Positions 1 to 9,661 of a stretch of 24,661 bases of DNA are shown here, piece by piece. The translations under genes were made by a program, and so were the position numbers. The DNA comes from a virus. The DNA lies in IMG/VR virus record IMGVR_UViG_3300008113_001032, positions 1 through 24,661 of that record; one strand, written 5' to 3'. The notes below the pieces were generated by a model. The model did not search any database and had not been told where the DNA came from. It saw only the letters and a list, made by a program, of their open reading frames with translations. Numbering within the stretch: the stretch's first letter is position 1; each line of letters starts with the position of its first letter.

Positions 1-3000
1 ATTACAGGTAAACCAATAACATTAGTAAGTTATTCAACAACTTCATTTAGTGGTGTTGAATTTGTATACAGTAATGAAAAAGTTACTGGTATCACTTCAG
101 TTCCTCACAAATTCAGTGATGGTGATTTAGTGAGAATTTCTGGAATTAATACATATTCATTTAAATCATTTGAAGGTGTTTATAGAGTTGGTGTATCATC
201 GATTACAACAAATTTAGAAGTTGGGATTGGCTCCACACCAGCAACAGGAATGGTTACTGAGATTTCACTTCTTGAAAAATCTTACAATAGCAGAATTAAA
301 GTAAATGACATTATTGGAATTAACAGTGAGAGATTTTTGGTTCTTGATAAAAATAGAACTAATGGCAATTACAAGGTATTGCGTCAGTATGATTCAACAT
401 TAGGATTAGCTCATACGACAAATAGTGCAGTATCTTTAGATCAACGTTATTTTACATACACTTTAACTGGATTTACTACCAATGCACCTCTTATTGAAAA
501 TAAAATTCAATATTTTGATCCACAAACAAGTGTTGGTTCTGGAACAACTATAAAGAGAACTTTTGTTGGTTACGGCGTATCTGCAATTTTTGTTGGAGTT
601 CAAACTGGACAAGGTTCTTATACCAGAATCAATTTTGCATTTAATCCATTTAAAGTTGGTGATTATATACAATCAACCATTGGCACTGGTGTAACTATTA
701 CACAAGCTGCTGTTGTTTCAGCATCAACTACATCAATTCTAGTAGATTATAATAGCACAAGTGTTGTTGGAGTTGCAACTACAGGTGTTGTATTGTTAAG
801 AAAACTTTATAATATTAATGCAAGAAATATCTTTATTCCTGGTCATGGTTATTCTAATGGTCAAAAATTAAAATACTCTTACGTTGCTGGTGCGGCATTA
901 ACTTGCTCTGCAAATTCTTCATTAACACCAACGTTTACTTTACAAAATAATCAGATTGTATATGCAGTAAAAATTGACGATGATAATATTGGCATTGTTA
1001 CAACTCAAGCTGGTATTGGAAGCACTTCCACTAGATTATATTTTACTGGTATTGCAACTCAAATAGGATCTACACATGCGTTTACTGAAATTAAAAATAA
1101 TATTAATGGATCAGTTTCTAGATCTAGAGCACAGGTTAATACATCAGAAAATCATGGATTACAAATTGGCGATGAAGTAACGCTAGATCTTGTAGCAAAT
1201 TCCTCTCAAAATGTAACTTTAAAATATAATGATTACAATGCAAAACTTATTGCCAATCCAGTAAGCTTTGGTTCAACTCAAGTTGGTGTTGGATCTACAG
1301 TATCAACACTGAATTTAATCAATCATACTCTATCAACTGGTGATAAAGTTCTATATGAATCAAGTATTCCAATAACAAATCTTGAAAACCAAAGAGAATA
1401 TTTTGTAATCAAGATTGATGACAATAATATCAAACTAGCAGATTCATACTATAATTCTACTAGATTAAATTATGTAAATGTATCCTTTGGTTCTTCAGGT
1501 TCTGGAACTCATACTTTGTCACCAATTAATCCAAAATTAGAAGTAACTAGAAATAGTACTATTGGATTTGCAGTTTCTGATTCATCAATGCAAAATTTGA
1601 AATTAGAATTTTATGATAATGAAGATTTTACTAATCAAAACTTTGAAGAAAATGTGACAAGAATTGGTTCTCCTGGAGATGGTAACGTAACTACTAAAGT
1701 TAACTTAGTTATTAATGATCACATTCCAAATGTAATTTACTATAAAGCAACACCTGTTGGAATCGCTAGTATTACAAATAATGCATTAGGTCTTTCAGTA
1801 GATACTGATAATTATAATTCTGGGAAAATTATTGTTAAAGATAGTGTTTATAAAGGAAATCATAATGTAGTTTCTATTGGAAATAGTGTATTCTATTTCA
1901 ACTTAAATTCTCAACCAGAATCTTCATTATACACTTCTAGTGGAGTGACTACTGCATCATATGTTACAAGTTCAACATCTGCATCTGGTGGAATATTCAA
2001 TGTCAAAGTAAATTATCCTGGAGTTGGATATAAATCTGTTCCAGGAATTGCAACCGTAGTTACAGAATCTGGTTCTGGTAGTATATTAAGAGCTTACTCC
2101 GATACTATTGGTAAGATTAAATCTGTAAGTTTAAGTCTTCCAGGTTATAATTACCCAACAGATAGAACAATTTCTGCTAAAGCTGATACTCCTATTGTAT
2201 TAAGAATCAAGAATAATAATCGTGTATCTCAAGTTAGGGTTGTTCGTGGTGGAAATAATTATACAACTCCTCCTCAACTAAAAGTTATTGGTAGTAATAC
2301 ATTACTATTAAATGCAAATATTACTGGAAATTCTGTGACCTCAGTTGATATTTTAAACAATGTTAGTGGTTTATCAGAAGTTGGACCAACCGTTATTCCT
2401 ACATTTAATAGTAATGGAGTTAGAGTTATTAATGGATACAGCAGTGGCACTGATGTTACATTATCACTAAAAGCTCCTACAAATGGATTTACAATATTCC
2501 CATTTGAAGTTGGTGATGAAGTTTTTGTCGAAGGTATTGTTGGATTAGGCAGCACAGGTTCTGTAGGTGATGGTTACAACTCAAGTGATTATGGATATAG
2601 AAATTTCGTAATTACTCAAAGAGTAACTACAGTTGGTTCTGAAACTATTACATATTCTATTGCTGGAATTGGAACAACTGCTGGAACATTTGATGTAACC
2701 AATAGTGTTGGTAAAGTTATAAAAGCCACTGATCTTGCTTCGTTTGCCGTTGACGTTGAACAAACAGATTTCTTTAGCGAAGAAAAATTAATTATTGGCA
2801 ATACTGCTACAAATGTGCTTAATAATGGCTGGGATAGCACAAGAAAAATCCTAAAAGTTTCTGGCAAAGGAATTAGTCCAGAAGTAGGCAATATTGTAAC
2901 TGGTTCATTATCTGGTTCTATTGGTGAAATTGAAGAAGTTATTACTAATGATTCCAATTATAGTACAAGTTCTTCTATTACATTAAATGCAGAATCTACT

Positions 3001-6000
3001 TGGCTGAGTGAATCTGGAATCTTAAATAATTCTTTACAAAAAATTCAAGATAGTGATTATTATCAAAATTTCTCATATTCAATTAGAAGTACAATTCCAA
3101 AGAGTACTTGGGAAGAGCCTGTTAATAGCTTAGTTCATTCAGTAGGCTTTAAAAACTTTAGTGATTTAGTTTTAAATAGCAAATCAGATCAAAATCTTAA
3201 AGTATCTATTGGATCTTCAATAATTTCAACAATTGTTGCAATTGATAATGTTGTTTCAATGTACACAAAATATAACTTTGATTTTGTAAATGAAGAAACA
3301 ACAAATCAAGGAATTTCCAAGTTTGTAAATTTTGAAAACGCCAGACTTACTGATTATTCAATTTGCCAAACAAATAAAGTTTTGAAAATTGATGATATTA
3401 GCTCACAGTTTACTGGAATTGGTAGTTTTGGTACTACAGTAGGTGTTACATCATTTACTATAACAAATCAAGGTAATAGTCTACTTAAGAAAACATTTAA
3501 TCCCACCAATCTTTCAGTAGTTTCTGCTGGAAGTAGCCAGATCTTTATTCCAGGTCATGATTTTAATACAGGTGAAGAATTAATTTATGATCCAGGTGCA
3601 GGAGGATCTTATATTGGTATTGCTACTACAAGTAGAACTATTAGTGGTGTCAGTACGTCAAGATTACCTAGAACTGTATTTGCATATAAAGTAAACAATA
3701 ATATTATTAAGTTGTCTGGCATTAAAACCGATGCAACTACAAATAATATTTTCTTCCAGTTTACTTCTCCAACTGGAATTGGATCTACAGTTGGCGCTGG
3801 TCAAACACATACACTAGCAACGGAATATAAAATTGCAAATACCAGAGCTTTAATTACTATCGATGGTATCATTCAAAGTCCTCTTTATAGATTGCAAGTC
3901 TCTACTGGTCTTGTAGACAATATTGGCGCTGCTGATACTACTGTCAAGTTAACTGGCATCACTTCAATTGCAACTAATACATTACTACAAATAGGTAGTG
4001 AAATTGTACAAGCTCAAGTTGTAGGATTTGGTTCCACTAACGTAGTTACAGTTTCTAGAGGAGTTTTTGGAACTCCAAAAACTTCACATATTGTAGGAAC
4101 AGCAGTTACTGTTTTTGGTGGTGATTACAGCATTAATGATGGAACTTTATATTTTGTAGCACCTCCATATGGCCCAGTTGGAGTTAGCACACTACAGCCT
4201 GGAATTTCCACTAATTCATCATTCTCTGGTAGGATTTTCTATAGAAATGAATATAAAGAAAACTTCATCTTTGATGATATTTCAAACAATTTTGATGGTA
4301 TTAAGAAATCATTTACTTTAAGATCAAATAATCAGGATGTAACTGGTATTATTACAGGTGGTAATACAAATTATGGTATTGTATTAATAAACAACATTAA
4401 TCAACAACCAACGATTGATTATACAATGGCTCAGAGAGTTTCTCCTGGAATTGGTGCATCAATTACATTTACTGGAACAGACATTGAATCTATACCTAGA
4501 GGTGGTATCATTAATGAAGTGATTGCAGGATTTGGATCTGCATATCAGCCATTAGAACAAGCATATGCATTCTGTTCTGTTTCTGCTGGCGGAACTATTC
4601 AATCTGTTGGTATCGCAACTTCAGGTTCTGGATATAGAACTGCTCCTGTCATTAGCATCGCTAGCACTGCTGGTGGTAGTGGAGCCGTAATTACAGCAAC
4701 TGTATCTAATGGTGTAATTAGTGGATTAACAATTACTAATGGTGGATCTGGTTATAGTCAAGCAAGTCCTCCATTCATTACTGTTGGTGTACCAACAGCA
4801 TATTCAAATCTAGAATTAGTTGGTGGTTCTGGTTATGGTGGAAAGGTTAATGTTCAAGTTGGTGCTGGTGGTAGCGTAACACAATTCCAGATTACAAATA
4901 GAGGCTATGGTTACAAACCAAATGAAGTATTAACCATCACTGGTATCCCAACAAGAGTTGGAATTGCAACTAGTGCATTCACATTGAGATTAAACTCAGT
5001 TATAAGCAACAAGTTTTCTGGTTGGAGCTTTGGATTACTTGATAGATTAGATGATATTTCTCAGTATTTCAATGGAAGAAGAAAGACATTCTCATTGACA
5101 AAGACTGTTGTTACTTCTAATCCTTATAGTATTGATGCTGCTAGTGGTAGCGGAATTGATGTTGCAAATAACTTGCTAATTTTTATCAATGATATTTTAC
5201 AACAACCAGGAAGAGATTATGTCTTTACTGGTGGAACCCAGTTATCATTTACGGAAGCACCTAAGTCAGGAAGTAAATTCCAAATCTTATTCTATAAGGG
5301 TTCAGATTCTGACGTTGTAGATGTAGATATTACTGAAACAGTAAAAGTTGGTGATTACATTAAACTACTATCAAATACACCTTACCCAGAACAAAGTAGG
5401 AGAATTGTTGAAGAAATTACCAAAAGAGATCAAGTTCAAACAAATAACTATTTTGATGTCGGTATTTCAACATCACAAGAAGTACAACGTATTGTAAATT
5501 GGACTAAACAAACTTCTGACTTAGTGATTGATGGAGAAGTTATTTCAAAATCAAGAACAAATTATGTTGCCAACATCAAGCCAACTTCAAGGATTATTAA
5601 AAATATTCTATCATCTGACTCGGAAATTTATGTTGAAAATGCATTCCCATTCTTCAGACAATTAGACAATTATTTACAAGAAGATAATAAAATCATTATT
5701 GTAGATGAAATTGATGTTCAGGCAGCTACTGCATCTGCGTCTGTTTCTAGTGCTAGCACTATTGGTTCAGTTTCAATAACATCTGCTGGTTATGGATATA
5801 CAACCACAGCAGTTCCAAATGTAAGTTTTGCTTCTACTGTACCACAAATTCGTGAAATTGGTAAGACTTGGAATGTTGGTATTATTACTAACACTGCACT
5901 ATCTTATAAGGATATTGCATATAAAGGTGATATATTTGTTGCTGTTAGTGATGCTGGCTATATCTCAACTTCAACAGATTTAGCGTCTTGGTCAACTTAT

Positions 6001-7419
6001 AATGAAGAACCATATGATTTTACTGCCGTTGGTATTGGTAGCAATGCAATTGTAGCAGTTGGACATAATGCAACTGCAGTAAGATCTTATATTGGAACTC
6101 AAGGATCATGGTTTGATTCTCCAGTGTTTTATACAAGAACTTTTAGTAGTTTAAATTTCACATATACATTGATTCCATCGTTCACTAGACAATTAAATGG
6201 AATTGCATATGGAAATGATGCATTTGTTGCAGTTGGTACTGGTGGAACTGCAATTGTTAGCAATTATGGTTCTGCTGGAATTGGAACTGCTTGGATTGTT
6301 AGAAGCACTCCTATAACTAGTGCTTTAAATGGAATTACTTTTGGATTGGGAGGATTTATTGCCGTAGGTAACAGTGGTAGAATTCTTTCTAGTGCTGACG
6401 GATATGTTTGGAATGAAGTTCCTGATTCAGCAATTACAACCACTGAAAATCTATATGATGTTTCTTTTGAAAATGATAAGTTTATTGCTGTGGGTGAAAA
6501 TGGAACTTTAATATATTCAACTGATGGTAGTCTTTGGACACAAGCTACTACTAATGTAACAACAGACTTATACTCTGTTGTATATACGGATGGTGTGTAC
6601 GTTGTTACTGGTGCTAATGCTTTAGTATTAAATTCGATTGATGGTATTAATTGGAATATAAGACCTTCAGTAATTACAACCACAATTAATAAAGTAATTT
6701 CATATCCTGATGGTGTTATTGGTGTTGGATCTACAGCACAATTTGGTTATTCATCACCAGAAATTTCTAGATGTCAAGCAACTGCAACTGTTTCTGCTGC
6801 TGGAACAATATCTGCAATATCAATTACAGATGGTGGTTTTGGCTATAATCCATCAGCATTAACGCAAGTTCTAATATCTCCACCATTTGCAAAATATGAA
6901 AACTTCGCTAATGTTGATTCGGTGGGTGATTTCGGCATAATTGTTGGTGTTGGAACTAGTGCAACAGGAGTAAGTACGTCTTCTCCGATGATTAAATTTA
7001 ATTTTGATTCTGATTCTAGCTTAAATGTCACTAAATATTCATTTATTGCAAGAAGTGGAATCACAACTGGTGACTACTTTGTAATTAAAAATTCTTGTGT
7101 TGGTAGAGGAACTACAAGTCTGTACCAAGGTAAAACCATTGGAATAGGTTCAACCTTTATTGACAATGTTTATCGTGCAGATCAAGTTATTAATGATGGC
7201 ATCGCAGGGATTGTAACTGTGTATTCTAATGTTCAATCAGTATCTGGAATTGGTTCAACATCATTTACTGGAATTGCTGAATATTCTTGGGGCAAACTTT
7301 ACAACTTCAATACTAGAACATCTCCTGAAGAATTTAAACTTTCCAATACTGGATTGACAGGAGTTTCAACAGCGCCTGTTGTAACACGCATCAATGCTCT
7401 TAAGGAAGAGTTTTCATAA
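1..7419 (+). CDS. Giant modular virion structural protein, 5'-truncated (position of T4 gene 7)
   Basis: The frame is open from the first base, so the start lies outside the window; 2472 codons are visible and the first in-window GTG or ATG should not be taken as the start. The protein is almost entirely beta-type, Gly/Ser/Thr-rich repeat material. Visible modules are: H-x-x-x-x-G-(D/E/Q) repeats such as PGHGYSNGQKLKY (nt 835-873) and PGHDFNTGEELIY (nt 3550-3588); Gly-x-Gly-Tyr repeats near nt 2020, 4621-4920, 5785 and 6835; two DDIS-x-x-F-(D/N)-G modules (nt 4273 and 5050) each followed by a QQPxxDY strand; and seven blade-like repeats (nt 5899-6760) with FVAVG and S-x-DG-x-W signatures, as in BNR/Ycf48-type propellers. 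It sits immediately before gp8, where T4 has baseplate wedge gp7 (about 1030 aa), but I see no direct gp7 similarity. A baseplate or tail-fibre role is inferred from position and composition. The stop is followed by a 30-nt gap with a late-promoter-like box. Confidence 0.8.
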   Translation: MTGKPITLVSYSTTSFSGVEFVYSNEKVTGITSVPHKFSDGDLVRISGINTYSFKSFEGVYRVGVSSITTNLEVGIGSTPATGMVTEISLLEKSYNSRIKVNDIIGINSERFLVLDKNRTNGNYKVLRQYDSTLGLAHTTNSAVSLDQRYFTYTLTGFTTNAPLIENKIQYFDPQTSVGSGTTIKRTFVGYGVSAIFVGVQTGQGSYTRINFAFNPFKVGDYIQSTIGTGVTITQAAVVSASTTSILVDYNSTSVVGVATTGVVLLRKLYNINARNIFIPGHGYSNGQKLKYSYVAGAALTCSANSSLTPTFTLQNNQIVYAVKIDDDNIGIVTTQAGIGSTSTRLYFTGIATQIGSTHAFTEIKNNINGSVSRSRAQVNTSENHGLQIGDEVTLDLVANSSQNVTLKYNDYNAKLIANPVSFGSTQVGVGSTVSTLNLINHTLSTGDKVLYESSIPITNLENQREYFVIKIDDNNIKLADSYYNSTRLNYVNVSFGSSGSGTHTLSPINPKLEVTRNSTIGFAVSDSSMQNLKLEFYDNEDFTNQNFEENVTRIGSPGDGNVTTKVNLVINDHIPNVIYYKATPVGIASITNNALGLSVDTDNYNSGKIIVKDSVYKGNHNVVSIGNSVFYFNLNSQPESSLYTSSGVTTASYVTSSTSASGGIFNVKVNYPGVGYKSVPGIATVVTESGSGSILRAYSDTIGKIKSVSLSLPGYNYPTDRTISAKADTPIVLRIKNNNRVSQVRVVRGGNNYTTPPQLKVIGSNTLLLNANITGNSVTSVDILNNVSGLSEVGPTVIPTFNSNGVRVINGYSSGTDVTLSLKAPTNGFTIFPFEVGDEVFVEGIVGLGSTGSVGDGYNSSDYGYRNFVITQRVTTVGSETITYSIAGIGTTAGTFDVTNSVGKVIKATDLASFAVDVEQTDFFSEEKLIIGNTATNVLNNGWDSTRKILKVSGKGISPEVGNIVTGSLSGSIGEIEEVITNDSNYSTSSSITLNAESTWLSESGILNNSLQKIQDSDYYQNFSYSIRSTIPKSTWEEPVNSLVHSVGFKNFSDLVLNSKSDQNLKVSIGSSIISTIVAIDNVVSMYTKYNFDFVNEETTNQGISKFVNFENARLTDYSICQTNKVLKIDDISSQFTGIGSFGTTVGVTSFTITNQGNSLLKKTFNPTNLSVVSAGSSQIFIPGHDFNTGEELIYDPGAGGSYIGIATTSRTISGVSTSRLPRTVFAYKVNNNIIKLSGIKTDATTNNIFFQFTSPTGIGSTVGAGQTHTLATEYKIANTRALITIDGIIQSPLYRLQVSTGLVDNIGAADTTVKLTGITSIATNTLLQIGSEIVQAQVVGFGSTNVVTVSRGVFGTPKTSHIVGTAVTVFGGDYSINDGTLYFVAPPYGPVGVSTLQPGISTNSSFSGRIFYRNEYKENFIFDDISNNFDGIKKSFTLRSNNQDVTGIITGGNTNYGIVLINNINQQPTIDYTMAQRVSPGIGASITFTGTDIESIPRGGIINEVIAGFGSAYQPLEQAYAFCSVSAGGTIQSVGIATSGSGYRTAPVISIASTAGGSGAVITATVSNGVISGLTITNGGSGYSQASPPFITVGVPTAYSNLELVGGSGYGGKVNVQVGAGGSVTQFQITNRGYGYKPNEVLTITGIPTRVGIATSAFTLRLNSVISNKFSGWSFGLLDRLDDISQYFNGRRKTFSLTKTVVTSNPYSIDAASGSGIDVANNLLIFINDILQQPGRDYVFTGGTQLSFTEAPKSGSKFQILFYKGSDSDVVDVDITETVKVGDYIKLLSNTPYPEQSRRIVEEITKRDQVQTNNYFDVGISTSQEVQRIVNWTKQTSDLVIDGEVISKSRTNYVANIKPTSRIIKNILSSDSEIYVENAFPFFRQLDNYLQEDNKIIIVDEIDVQAATASASVSSASTIGSVSITSAGYGYTTTAVPNVSFASTVPQIREIGKTWNVGIITNTALSYKDIAYKGDIFVAVSDAGYISTSTDLASWSTYNEEPYDFTAVGIGSNAIVAVGHNATAVRSYIGTQGSWFDSPVFYTRTFSSLNFTYTLIPSFTRQLNGIAYGNDAFVAVGTGGTAIVSNYGSAGIGTAWIVRSTPITSALNGITFGLGGFIAVGNSGRILSSADGYVWNEVPDSAITTTENLYDVSFENDKFIAVGENGTLIYSTDGSLWTQATTNVTTDLYSVVYTDGVYVVTGANALVLNSIDGINWNIRPSVITTTINKVISYPDGVIGVGSTAQFGYSSPEISRCQATATVSAAGTISAISITDGGFGYNPSALTQVLISPPFAKYENFANVDSVGDFGIIVGVGTSATGVSTSSPMIKFNFDSDSSLNVTKYSFIARSGITTGDYFVIKNSCVGRGTTSLYQGKTIGIGSTFIDNVYRADQVINDGIAGIVTVYSNVQSVSGIGSTSFTGIAEYSWGKLYNFNTRTSPEEFKLSNTGLTGVSTAPVVTRINALKEEFS

Positions 7420-7422
7420 GAC

Positions 7423-7430
7423 GATAAATA
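7423..7430 (+). promoter_or_regulatory. T4-type late promoter box upstream of gp8
   Basis: GATAAATA matches the NATAAATA form of the T4-like late -10 element (T4 consensus TATAAATA, used by the phage sigma gp55 with the gp45 clamp). It lies in the only gap between the giant gene and gp8, 19 nt before the gp8 ATG, in an A-rich leader without a clear Shine-Dalgarno sequence. Assignment is by motif and position only. Confidence 0.55.
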
Positions 7431-7449
7431 AGTAAAAAACTATAAAAAT

Positions 7450-9081
7450 ATGGCAGCTATCATTACTGATCAATTTAGAATATTGAATGCTGAAACTTTT
7501 GTGCAAAGTTTTACAGGCATTGGTACAACAACCAATGTCTACTATACTTTTATAGGATTACCAAATTCTACTGACATTGTTACTGGTTCTGGAACAACGG
7601 ATTGGAATACAAATGTTCCAAATCCTAAAGATATGTTCAAAGAGCAAAATGATTACTATGACACCATGATTGCTCTTAAACGTGTCAACTCTTCTGACCT
7701 TAGAAGAATGGTTAGAAAGGTTGAATGGAGTGCTGGTACAACTTATGATATGTACAAGCATAATTACAGTTCTTCAAATCCAGCACCTGTAACTAATGCT
7801 ACAAGTTTATATGATTCCAATTACTATGTTGTTAATACAAACTTTAAAGTTTATGTTTGTTTAAACAATGGAATGTCTCCAGATTTTCCATCTGGAAAAC
7901 CTTCTATTGATGAGCCAGATTTTACTGATCTAGAACCAAGGGCTGCTGGTACTAGTGGGGATGGTTATATTTGGAAATATATGTATACCATTTCTCCAAG
8001 TGATGTAATTAAATTTGACTCGATTGATTATATTCCAGTTCCATCTAATTGGGGTTCAGGTGCAACCGCAGAAGTTAAAAATAATGCTGTTGAAGGGGAA
8101 ATTAAAACAGTAATTATCAATAATTCTGGAGCTGGTTATCAGCCTATTGGAACTTCATTTAAAAATGTTCCAATTTTAGGTGATGGTACTGGTGGCAAAG
8201 TTACAGTTACTGTAGATAATTCTGGAAAAGTATCTAATGTTGAAGTCACTAGTGGCGGAACTGGTTATACAAGAGGTAAGATAGAATTTTATCCTGGTGC
8301 CCCTGGATCAGAAATTGGAGGTTCTATTACAGGTTTAAGTGCTGTTGGAACTGGAACAACTTCTGTAGCATCCTTTGAAGTTATTATTCCACCTCAAGGC
8401 GGACATGGATTTGATGTTTACAAAGAATTAGGTGCGTATAGAGTTCTAGTATATTCTAGGTTTGAAACTACGTCTTCAAATCCTGACTTTATCGTTGGTA
8501 ATGACTTTGCTAGAGTTGGATTAATCAAAAATCCAACGGTTTATGGAAGTAAAACACAGCTATTAACTGCATCTGAAGCTAGTGCTGTTGGTGGAATTAA
8601 ATTAAAAAGTTTTACTGGTGGAAGTATTGTAGATACCACATATTCCGTTGATACTACAATTACTCAGACAACTGGAATTGGATCAACTGCTGCTGCCATT
8701 GTAGCATCTTGGGATAATACTACTGGTGTTCTCAAATATTATCAGCCAGTTGGCTTAGGTCTCTCTGCTTATGGTTGGAGAACTACAGAATTTACTGACG
8801 CTATTGGTTATGGTGGAACTTATATTGTAAGTGGTGCTAGTGTTGGTTCCAACTTAGGAATTGATACAAGCTTTGGTAGTGCAGCAAATCCAGGAACCGC
8901 TACAACAGTTGGTTCTGGAACTAATACTAGACTTGCTCCTCTAGGACTTAGATTTATTAATGGTGTGGCTCCACCAGAAGTTGAAAAATACTCTGGAGAA
9001 GTCATCTATATAGATAACAGAGCAGCAATTCCAAGATCTTCTACACAAAAAGAAGATATCAAAATTGTATTAGAATTCTAA
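7450..9081 (+). CDS. gp8: Baseplate wedge subunit gp8
   Basis: 543 aa, forming part of the baseplate wedge in the T4-like contractile tail. The ends match T4 gp8 by eye: near residues 170-200 GDGYIWKYMYTISPSD parallels T4 GDGYVWEYLFEIPPD, and the C-terminus SGEVIYIDNRAAIP followed by an acidic IKIVLEF-like end parallels T4 SGEMIYMENRPPI...INILFTF. The N-terminus ITDQFRILNAETF is typical of cyanophage gp8. It is about 200 residues longer than T4 gp8 (334 aa). The extra length includes two Gly-x-Gly-Tyr beta repeats (SGAGYQPIG at nt 8128 and GGTGYTRGK at nt 8257) and G-I-G-(S/T)-T loops, the same repeat types seen in neighbouring virion proteins. The ATG start leaves the conserved N-terminus intact. 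The next gene begins 4 nt after its stop. Confidence 0.93.
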   Translation: MAAIITDQFRILNAETFVQSFTGIGTTTNVYYTFIGLPNSTDIVTGSGTTDWNTNVPNPKDMFKEQNDYYDTMIALKRVNSSDLRRMVRKVEWSAGTTYDMYKHNYSSSNPAPVTNATSLYDSNYYVVNTNFKVYVCLNNGMSPDFPSGKPSIDEPDFTDLEPRAAGTSGDGYIWKYMYTISPSDVIKFDSIDYIPVPSNWGSGATAEVKNNAVEGEIKTVIINNSGAGYQPIGTSFKNVPILGDGTGGKVTVTVDNSGKVSNVEVTSGGTGYTRGKIEFYPGAPGSEIGGSITGLSAVGTGTTSVASFEVIIPPQGGHGFDVYKELGAYRVLVYSRFETTSSNPDFIVGNDFARVGLIKNPTVYGSKTQLLTASEASAVGGIKLKSFTGGSIVDTTYSVDTTITQTTGIGSTAAAIVASWDNTTGVLKYYQPVGLGLSAYGWRTTEFTDAIGYGGTYIVSGASVGSNLGIDTSFGSAANPGTATTVGSGTNTRLAPLGLRFINGVAPPEVEKYSGEVIYIDNRAAIPRSSTQKEDIKIVLEF

Positions 9082-9085
9082 GAAG

Positions 9086-9661
9086 ATGCCACAAAATACC
9101 AATCTCAACACAGCACCATATTTTGACGATTTTAGTGAAGATAAGAATTTTAAGCGAGTTTTATTTAAACCTGGCACTGCTATACAGTCTAGAGAATTAA
9201 CTACTTTACAGTCAATTCTCCAAAATCAGATTGAGAATTTTGGGCAACACTTCTTCAAAGAAGGTGCCAAAGTAATCCCTGGACAAACATCATACGATAA
9301 TCAGTATGAATATGTCCAGGTAAATTCTTCATATTTCGGTACAGATCTTAGAGATTATATCAGTTTATTAATCGGGAAAACTATTGTTGGTGCAAGTTCT
9401 GGAGTTACTGCAAAAGTAATTAATACACTTACTGATACAAATTCTGATAATAATAATAATACTTTATACATTCGTTATATTAAATCTAACAGTACAGATT
9501 TTACTGGATCTAGATTTGTAGATGGTGAAGAACTTTTAACCGAGGAAACTTTAACTACTAGCACCACTACAATTCAAGCTGGAAATGGTTTTGCAAATTG
9601 CATTGCCGAAAACGGCACAAGGATATTCAAACTATTCTGCCCCAGGCGCAGACAGATTTAA
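9086..9661 (+). CDS. DUF4815 virion structural protein, 5' part of a split gene
   Basis: 191 codons, of which about the first 176 belong to the protein. The N-terminus MPQNTNLNTAPYFDDF, then FKPGTAIQSRELTTLQSILQ and FFKEGAKVIPGQTSYDNQY, is the hallmark of the DUF4815 family of large cyanophage and T4-like structural proteins. The match runs to FANCIAEN (nt 9590-9613). After that the frame reads an unrelated basic tail and stops, while the family sequence resumes in the +1 frame as AQGYSNYSAPGADRFKIS (from nt 9615). In related proteins as I remember them, some 60-70 residues (an EGVYFIRG...LDQYTNTPSYRVG-like segment) lie between these two points. The best reading is therefore an internal deletion of 3n+2 bases, not a simple one-base error. 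As sequenced, this ORF would give a truncated product unless the junction is an assembly error. Confidence 0.85.
   Translation: MPQNTNLNTAPYFDDFSEDKNFKRVLFKPGTAIQSRELTTLQSILQNQIENFGQHFFKEGAKVIPGQTSYDNQYEYVQVNSSYFGTDLRDYISLLIGKTIVGASSGVTAKVINTLTDTNSDNNNNTLYIRYIKSNSTDFTGSRFVDGEELLTEETLTTSTTTIQAGNGFANCIAENGTRIFKLFCPRRRQI

Noticed and set aside
2274-2957. Open frames on the minus strand within the first giant gene
   Set aside because: They lie opposite a conserved repeat-coding frame, have no start context, and read as low-complexity antisense of Gly/Ser/Thr codons.
6264-6683. 139-codon minus-strand open frame
   Set aside because: It is antisense to the beta-propeller region, whose sense frame shows clear repeats; no operon context exists on the minus strand.
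9605-9620. Programmed +1 frameshift as the explanation for the split DUF4815 gene
   Set aside because: Both frames are open here so slippage could join them, but there is no recognisable +1 signal and a conserved segment of about 60-70 residues would still be missing; a deletion explains both facts.
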